9,653 nucleotides of DNA, taken from the NCBI GenBank assembly GCA_949744025.1, contig CATJWA010000146.1:1-9653 (forward strand), given 5' to 3'. Shown in pieces: positions 5,754 through 9,653 of this stretch (position 1 is its first letter; each line of letters begins with the position of its first letter). The position numbers were made by a program, and so were the translations under genes. This DNA is from an uncultured Eubacteriales bacterium (GTDB lineage Bacteria > Bacillota > Clostridia > Oscillospirales > Oscillospiraceae). A model generated the notes under the pieces. It was not told the origin of the DNA. It searched no databases and saw nothing but the letters and a program-made list of their open reading frames with translations.

Positions 5754-6293
5754 TCATTCTTCCATCTGACGTCCCAGGAACGCGGACACGGTCTGCGCTA
5801 ACTTACTCTCAGTTTCGCCGCAATCAGCCGATTCCCTGCCGGCGGCAAAAATCACGCAGCCCATCACGTCGCCCGCCGCAATTATCGGCGCGGCCACGGC
5901 CACACAGGGCTCGTCCGCGTCGTCGCAAACGGGCATGGACGCACCGCTCTCGGCCAGATAAACGCTCCTGTTGGACATTATCTGCTCAAGCTGAGGGCTT
6001 ATGCGCTTTTCGATAAGCCCGCGGCGCGTGCCGCCGGACACGGCAATGATGCTGTCCCTGTCGCAGATGGCGGCCGTCACTCCGGTTGTCTTGTGCAGAC
6101 TGTCGCAAATCTGCGCCGCAAATTCGGACAGCTCACCCATCGGCGAATATTTTTTGAATATAACCTCTCCGTCCTTGTCCGTGTATATCTCGAGAGAGTC
6201 CCCCTCTTTGATATGGAAGGTTCTTCGTATCTCCTTCGGGATTACAACACGCCCGAGATCATCTATGCGCCGGACTATTCCGGTTGCTTTCAT
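5754..6293 (-). CDS. spoVT: Stage V sporulation protein T, forespore transcription regulator
   Basis: The 179-residue protein has the size of Bacillus subtilis SpoVT. The N-terminal 50 residues are a swapped-hairpin AbrB-type DNA-binding domain (MKATGIVRRIDDLGRVVIPKEIRR..., with the typical LGRVVIPKEIRR core). The remainder fits the GAF-like domain that follows in SpoVT. In B. subtilis SpoVT is made in the forespore and tunes late sigma-G genes, affecting spore coat, resistance and germination; the same role is inferred here. The ATG at 6291-6293 has AGGAGGA (6301-6307) at a 7-base spacing; an upstream ATG at 6347 is rejected because it lies upstream of that site. A sigma-G-like promoter (6332-6362) precedes the gene. 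It is the main sign that the organism sporulates. Confidence 0.93.
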   Translation of the reverse strand: MKATGIVRRIDDLGRVVIPKEIRRTFHIKEGDSLEIYTDKDGEVIFKKYSPMGELSEFAAQICDSLHKTTGVTAAICDRDSIIAVSGGTRRGLIEKRISPQLEQIMSNRSVYLAESGASMPVCDDADEPCVAVAAPIIAAGDVMGCVIFAAGRESADCGETESKLAQTVSAFLGRQMEE

Positions 6294-6331
6294 TATTGAC
6301 TCCTCCTGTCGGTTTCCTGTTTTTACATCAA

Positions 6332-6362
6332 TAGTATCCGCATTCAAGATTCCATTTATTCG
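6332..6362 (-). promoter_or_regulatory. Putative sigma-G (forespore) promoter of spoVT
   Basis: On the minus strand CGAATA (6357-6362) and GATACTA (6332-6338) are separated by 18 bases. The sigma-G consensus is close to TGAATA, 17-18 bases, CATACTA, so each box has one mismatch. The start would be about 30 bases before the ATG. B. subtilis spoVT is known to be sigma-G dependent, which supports the call. Confidence 0.6.
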
Positions 6363-6533
6363 ATTTTCTTTATGGTGCCTTTTGGCAGAATCGCGGCGCT
6401 ATGGCTTCTTTATTGTATTATAATTTGTATCAAATCCTCATTTTCTTTCCGTTTCAATTAGTGTAAAATAAATATGAGCCGCGCCATGCCGCGGAAATTT
6501 TGACAAAGGGGCGGTCCCGATACCGGAAAACAC

Positions 6534-8168
6534 ATGGACATTTACAAAAGCTTCTGTACTGAACGATTTGACGAAAACGGAGTTCTGACCGGCTTTCACA
6601 TCAATTATCCTGATAACTACAACTTCGGCTACGACGTGGTTGACGAGCTGGCCCGGCGCGCTCCTGAGCAGCGCGCACTGGTCTGGTGCACGGCCGAGGG
6701 CGACGAGCGCGTTTTCAGCTTTCGCGAAATATCCGAGCTGAGCAGCCGCGCGGCCAACGCCCTTGCCGCGCAGGGCATAAAAAAGGGCGACCGCGTGCTT
6801 GTGATGCTCAAGCGCCACTACGAATACTGGTACACCGCCGTGGCCCTGCACAAGCTCGGCGCGGTGCTTATTCCCGTGACGCACATGCTCACCGCCGACG
6901 ACATAGTCTATCGACTTGAGGGCGCGGATGTGCGCGGCGTGGTCTGCGCGCCCGACGACGCCATTTTGAAAAAGGTCGCGAGAGCCGCTGAAAAGTCCTC
7001 CGTCAATCCCATACTGTGGACAGTGCAGCGCGACGCGCCGGGCTTCCGCAATCTCACGCAGGACATCGAAAACGCCTCCCCTGAGCTTGAACGCGTGACC
7101 ACGCTGGCGCACGAGCCGATGATAATGTATTTTACCTCCGGCACCACCGGCTATCCCAAGGGCGTTATTCACGACCACACCTACACCCTCGCTCACATTC
7201 TCACGGCAAAGCACTGGCAGAATGTTCAGGACGGCGGGCTGCACCTCACCGTTGCGGAAACAGGCTGGGGCAAAGCCTCCTGGGGCAAGATTTACGGGCA
7301 ATGGCTGTGCTCCTGCGCGGTGATGGTATTCGATTTCGAGAGCTTTGACCCGCGCAACATGACCAGCGTCATAAACCGCTACGGAGTGACAAGCTTCTGC
7401 GCCCCGCCGACCATATACCGCTATCTCGTAAAGAAGGGCGCGCACCACATGCCCAGCCTGAAATACGCCACGACAGCCGGAGAGGCTCTCAACCCCGAGG
7501 TGTTCAAGTCCTTTCTCGAGCAGACCGGGCTCACGCTCATGGAGGGCTTCGGCCAGACGGAGTCCACGCTTATTCTGGCAAACCTCGTCGGAACACAGTC
7601 CCGACCCGGCTCCATGGGCCGCCCGACGCCGCTCTATCACGTTGAGCTGCTGCGCGACGACGGCGAGTACGCCGGTGTCGGCGAGATAGGCGAGATTGTG
7701 ATAATTCCCCCTGCCGACGGCAGCCGGCAGGCCGGCATCTTCTCCGAGTACAACGAAAACCCGGGGCTTTACCGCTATGTCTGGCGCGGCGGAATCTACC
7801 ACACGGGCGACACCGCCTGGCGCGACGAGGACGGCTATTTCTGGTTTAACGGCCGGATTGACGACGTTATCAAGACCGGCGGCTTCCGCGTCGGACCCTT
7901 TGAGATTGAAAACGTGCTCATGGAGCATCCCGCCGTTATGGAGTGCTCAGTCGTGGGAATCCCTGACGCGCTGAGGGGCCAGGCGATAAAGGCCATAGTC
8001 GTCCCCGCCCCCGGCTATGAGCCCACAAGCGCGCTGCAAAAGGAGCTGCGCGAGTTCTGCAACAAGCGCGTGGCCGAGTACAAATGGGTGCGCGTTGTCG
8101 AGTTTGTCAGCGAGATGCCCAAGACGATAAGCGGAAAGATACGCAAGGTCGAGCAGCGCGGTGATTGA
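6534..8168 (+). CDS. AMP-forming acyl-CoA synthetase (acetyl-/medium-chain acyl-CoA ligase type)
   Basis: The 544-residue enzyme belongs to the ANL adenylate-forming superfamily, which makes acyl-CoA from a carboxylic acid, ATP and CoA via an acyl-adenylate. All core motifs are present: phosphate loop TSGTTGYPKG (201-210), GFGQTE (338-343), YHTGD (422-426), the hinge region GRIDDVIKTGGFRVGPFEIE (440-459) and PKTISGKIRK (529-538) with the adenylation lysine at K535. The N-terminus and the W-G-K-x-x-W region (245-250) resemble medium-chain and aromatic acyl-CoA ligases more than true acetyl-CoA synthetase, which is about 100 residues longer. The substrate cannot be fixed; short, branched or aromatic acids are possible. 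The ATG at 6534 gives the full family N-terminus but has only a weak ribosome binding site (GGAA close by, GGGG further up). I see no convincing promoter in the 240 bases shared with spoVT. Confidence 0.92.
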   Translation: MDIYKSFCTERFDENGVLTGFHINYPDNYNFGYDVVDELARRAPEQRALVWCTAEGDERVFSFREISELSSRAANALAAQGIKKGDRVLVMLKRHYEYWYTAVALHKLGAVLIPVTHMLTADDIVYRLEGADVRGVVCAPDDAILKKVARAAEKSSVNPILWTVQRDAPGFRNLTQDIENASPELERVTTLAHEPMIMYFTSGTTGYPKGVIHDHTYTLAHILTAKHWQNVQDGGLHLTVAETGWGKASWGKIYGQWLCSCAVMVFDFESFDPRNMTSVINRYGVTSFCAPPTIYRYLVKKGAHHMPSLKYATTAGEALNPEVFKSFLEQTGLTLMEGFGQTESTLILANLVGTQSRPGSMGRPTPLYHVELLRDDGEYAGVGEIGEIVIIPPADGSRQAGIFSEYNENPGLYRYVWRGGIYHTGDTAWRDEDGYFWFNGRIDDVIKTGGFRVGPFEIENVLMEHPAVMECSVVGIPDALRGQAIKAIVVPAPGYEPTSALQKELREFCNKRVAEYKWVRVVEFVSEMPKTISGKIRKVEQRGD

Positions 8169-8193
8169 CAGTGTCCCGGCCGGCGGGTATAAT
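8165..8193 (+). promoter_or_regulatory. Consensus sigma-A promoter of the lipoprotein gene
   Basis: TTGACA (8165-8170) and TATAAT (8188-8193) are separated by 17 bases, a perfect consensus. The -35 box overlaps the acyl-CoA synthetase stop codon TGA (8166-8168). No terminator is seen between the two genes, so the lipoprotein gene may also receive read-through transcripts. Confidence 0.82.
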
Positions 8194-8240
8194 TGCTGTA
8201 TTCAGATTCCTCTGTAAAAATATAAAGGAGAAAAGGGAAT

Positions 8241-9101
8241 ATGAAACGCTTCAACCGCGTACTCGCTTTGCTCGCGGCCCTGGTATCACTGCTGAGCCTT
8301 GCGGCCTGCACTCCTCCCAGCCCCGAGCGGGAGCTTGCCATGGCGCAGAGCAGGCTTGCTCAGGTCAAAAGCTTCCGCTACGATATGGACATGGACATTC
8401 AAATGACCGTCGGGGACGCGGCCATATCCGTGGCAACCGTCTGCCGCGCCGAGTGCGTAACCGACCCGCTCACGCTTAAAATGGATATAAATCTGGAAAT
8501 GAGCGAGGTTGGCAGCGTGGACTACATCATGTACGCCGCGCAGACTGAGGACGGGTACGCCGCCTACATGAATATGTACGGCGACTGGATCAGAGAGGAG
8601 CTCGACGGTCTCGGAGAGCTTGAGCAGTACGACGTCCGCGCGAATATGGATAAATACCTGTCCGGCTTTGCCAGCGTGACCGAGGCCGGAAGCGAGGAGC
8701 TTAACGGCGCGAAGGCCACACGCTATGACTGTGTGGTAAGCGGCGGGGCAATCGATGAAATCATGGACTCCTCCGGCGCCTATACCCAGCTTTCCCTGCT
8801 CGGCATAAGCGGCGAGCAGGCCCGCGAAATGCTCTCCGGACTGGGCGAGATGCCCTACAGCATATGGATAGACGCCAAAAGCTCCCTGCCCGTGCGCTAT
8901 GAGCTGGACATGAGCGGCATTATGGCCGCGCTTGTGGAAAAAATACTCAGGGGCAGCGGCGATATTTTTCCCGACGTCTCTCTGGACAGGCTGACAGTTT
9001 CCGTTACGCTGAGCGATTTTGACGCGGTTGAAGCCATAGAAATTCCCGCCGAGGCCCTTGACGCCGCGGATGTCACCGAAACCTCACCGTTTTTTTCGTA
9101 A
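8241..9101 (+). CDS. Predicted secreted lipoprotein of unknown function, LolA-like/DUF6612-type fold suspected
   Basis: The 286-residue product begins with a lipoprotein signal peptide: basic MKRFNR, a hydrophobic core and lipobox LAAC with Cys23, so it is expected to be lipid-anchored outside the membrane. After the anchor come alternating strands with regularly spaced aspartates and methionines (YDMDMDIQMTV, LKMDINLEM), then a repeated pattern of Tyr-rich beta segments and a C-terminal IWIDAKSSLPVRYELDMSG. This resembles Firmicute lipoproteins of the LolA/DUF6612 kind, sometimes thought to bind hydrophobic molecules or aid envelope integrity. That assignment is from pattern only. The ATG at 8241 has AAAGGAG (8224-8230) about 10 bases upstream and its own consensus promoter (8165-8193). 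No clear terminator follows; only a poor 7-bp TTTTTCG/CGAAAAA pairing surrounds the stop. Confidence 0.85.
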   Translation: MKRFNRVLALLAALVSLLSLAACTPPSPERELAMAQSRLAQVKSFRYDMDMDIQMTVGDAAISVATVCRAECVTDPLTLKMDINLEMSEVGSVDYIMYAAQTEDGYAAYMNMYGDWIREELDGLGELEQYDVRANMDKYLSGFASVTEAGSEELNGAKATRYDCVVSGGAIDEIMDSSGAYTQLSLLGISGEQAREMLSGLGEMPYSIWIDAKSSLPVRYELDMSGIMAALVEKILRGSGDIFPDVSLDRLTVSVTLSDFDAVEAIEIPAEALDAADVTETSPFFS

Positions 9102-9172
9102 GATGCACGGCGAAAAACCCCGTCTCCCTTTTTCACATCCGCAAAATACGTGAATATTCGTGAAAATGTCAC

Positions 9173-9195
9173 ATTTCATAATTGACATATGAAAT
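9173..9195. promoter_or_regulatory. Operator-like dyad over the -35 box
   Basis: ATTTCATA (9173-9180) and TATGAAAT (9188-9195) form a perfect 8-bp dyad with a 7-base centre. The centre contains the TTGACA box at 9182-9187, so a dimeric repressor bound here would block RNA polymerase. The binding protein is unknown and no regulator gene lies next to it in the window. Confidence 0.45.
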
Positions 9196-9210
9196 AATTC
9201 CTGATAAAAT
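9182..9210 (+). promoter_or_regulatory. Strong sigma-A promoter without a recognisable downstream gene
   Basis: TTGACA (9182-9187) and TAAAAT (9205-9210) are separated by 17 bases, with TGA directly before the -10 box (extended -10). Transcription would start near 9217 and run into the hairpin-rich stretch and the MITE-like element. Confidence 0.65.
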
Positions 9211-9216
9211 ACTTCC

Positions 9217-9352
9217 CGTCTCAACTTGGAAAGAGTCTTTCCGAAGCAAGATATACGACCGCCGGTTTTTAAAAGGCCGGCCAAGGCCATACGGACAGCC
9301 GGGTCGAATGCCGCAAAACCGCGACAGGCGGTTGGCAACTTCTGTTGCCTTA
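9217..9352 (+). ncRNA. Possible small structured RNA, class unknown
   Basis: Downstream of the promoter at 9182-9210 no ORF looks coding, but hairpins follow one another closely. GGAAAG/CTTTCC is at 9228-9242. CGACC/GGTCG (9256-9260 with 9302-9306) encloses GCCGG/CCGGC (9261-9265 with 9277-9281). AACCGC/GCGGTT lies at 9317-9333, directly followed by GGCAAC/GTTGCC at 9334-9349 and then TTATT. The last hairpin could be a weak terminator. I could not match this to a known riboswitch or housekeeping RNA. Both ends are estimates, and the stretch could also be part of an older mobile element. Confidence 0.3.
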
Positions 9353-9361
9353 TTGATTGAG

Positions 9362-9527
9362 TTAGAGCCTGTTGAGTATCTCAACGTGTGCGGATTGGCA
9401 AGCGGATTTTTTGCCAATCAAGACGCGAGGCCGAAGGAATACTGGATGTATTTCAAGGCCGCGCAACGCAGATTGGCGGAAAATACGCCGTCAGGGCGCG
9501 CGCGTTGATATGCTCAACAGGCTCTAA
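9362..9527. mobile_element. MITE-like element with 25-bp terminal inverted repeats
   Basis: The 166-bp segment is bounded by inverted repeats of 25 bp (9362-9386 and 9503-9527) matching at 23 positions; the outer 15 (TTAGAGCCTGTTGAG) are perfect. The TTA/TAA ends could reflect a TA target duplication, as made by IS630/Tc1-type transposases, leaving GAGCCTGTTGAG as the real terminus. Inside are a 9-bp hairpin, GATTGGCAA (9393-9401) with TTGCCAATC (9411-9419), and a second one around 9421-9460 built from GGCC/GGCC and AATAC/GTATT. No transposase is encoded, so it would depend on one supplied elsewhere. Open frames crossing it are accidental. It may be one copy of a family dispersed in the genome, which this window cannot show. 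Confidence 0.6.
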
Positions 9528-9653
9528 GAAGCTCAAGTTTTATAAGTTGGTATACTTAAAACCAGTGCCCTTCCGGCATACAAACTTGTGAAATGGTCAA
9601 TAAGAGTAGTAAAAGTAATCTTTGCTATATAGACTCTAAAACCCATTGGGATC
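9528..9653. other. AT-rich end of the window, no gene seen
   Basis: Only an AT-rich imperfect hairpin (GTTTTA with TAAAAC and AGT with ACT, 9537-9562) is visible. No ORF, ribosome binding site or RNA gene was recognised on either strand up to the window end. Confidence 0.4.

Noticed and set aside
6479..6494. Small hairpin CCGCG/CGCGG followed by AAATTTT before the acyl-CoA synthetase, as a terminator or attenuator
   Set aside because: The stem has only five base pairs, the T-run is short, and there is no promoter or alternative fold to support control.
6500..6505. TTGACA upstream of the acyl-CoA synthetase as a -35 box
   Set aside because: No -10-like hexamer occurs 16-18 bases downstream before the start codon.
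6438..7928. Minus-strand open frame of 496 codons antisense to the acyl-CoA synthetase
   Set aside because: A GC-rich shadow frame of a gene with complete family motifs; no ribosome binding site, promoter or recognisable domain.
9182..9508. Plus-strand 108-codon ORF crossing the MITE-like element
   Set aside because: Its start lies on the promoter -35 box, no ribosome binding site precedes it, and it runs through the inverted repeats; likely accidental.

Overview
The window looks like chromosomal DNA of a GC-rich, spore-forming Firmicute, most likely a gut-type member of the Oscillospiraceae/Ruminococcaceae. This is an inference from several things: a SpoVT regulator with a forespore-type promoter, Gram-positive-style lipoproteins, strong AGGAGG-type ribosome binding sites, a tRNA gene with encoded CCA, and GC-rich codon use. 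No gene here fixes the species.

Left part (1-2236). The window opens with the 3' end of a GH13 alpha-glucanase (2-457, +). It converges on a glyoxalase-I-like gene (521-883, -) across a shared hairpin terminator. A divergent pair of promoters then separates the glyoxalase gene from a TRIC/UPF0126 membrane protein (1010-1645, +). That gene ends directly against the stop codon of a RimJ/RimL-type GNAT acetyltransferase (1646-2161, -).

Centre (2175-5313, all -). This is a methionine ABC importer operon in the order metN-metI-metQ, ending in an intrinsic terminator before the GNAT gene. It starts from a consensus promoter (5285-5313). Before metN the transcript carries a 35-residue leader ORF (5141-5248) with 8 Met and 4 Cys codons, seven of the Met codons lying within codons 8-20. 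The leader is followed by three mutually exclusive RNA pairings that end in a strong terminator. This has all the parts of a classical ribosome-mediated attenuator responding to methionine, and no S-box or T-box was recognised. It is the most interesting element of the window. A second structured region of about 240 nt, with alternative hairpins and an 18-codon ORF, separates metI from metQ.

Right of centre (5452-8168). A tRNA-Leu(CAG) gene has its own promoter and terminator and is divergent from the met operon. It is followed by spoVT (5754-6293, -), which has a sigma-G-like promoter, and divergently by an AMP-forming acyl-CoA synthetase (6534-8168, +).

Right end (8165-9653). A consensus promoter overlapping the synthetase stop codon drives a lipoprotein of unknown function (8241-9101, +). 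The last 550 bases hold no convincing protein gene. They contain a strong promoter with a dyad over its -35 box, a hairpin-rich stretch that may be a small RNA, and a 166-bp MITE-like element with 25-bp terminal inverted repeats, followed by about 125 bp in which nothing else was recognised.
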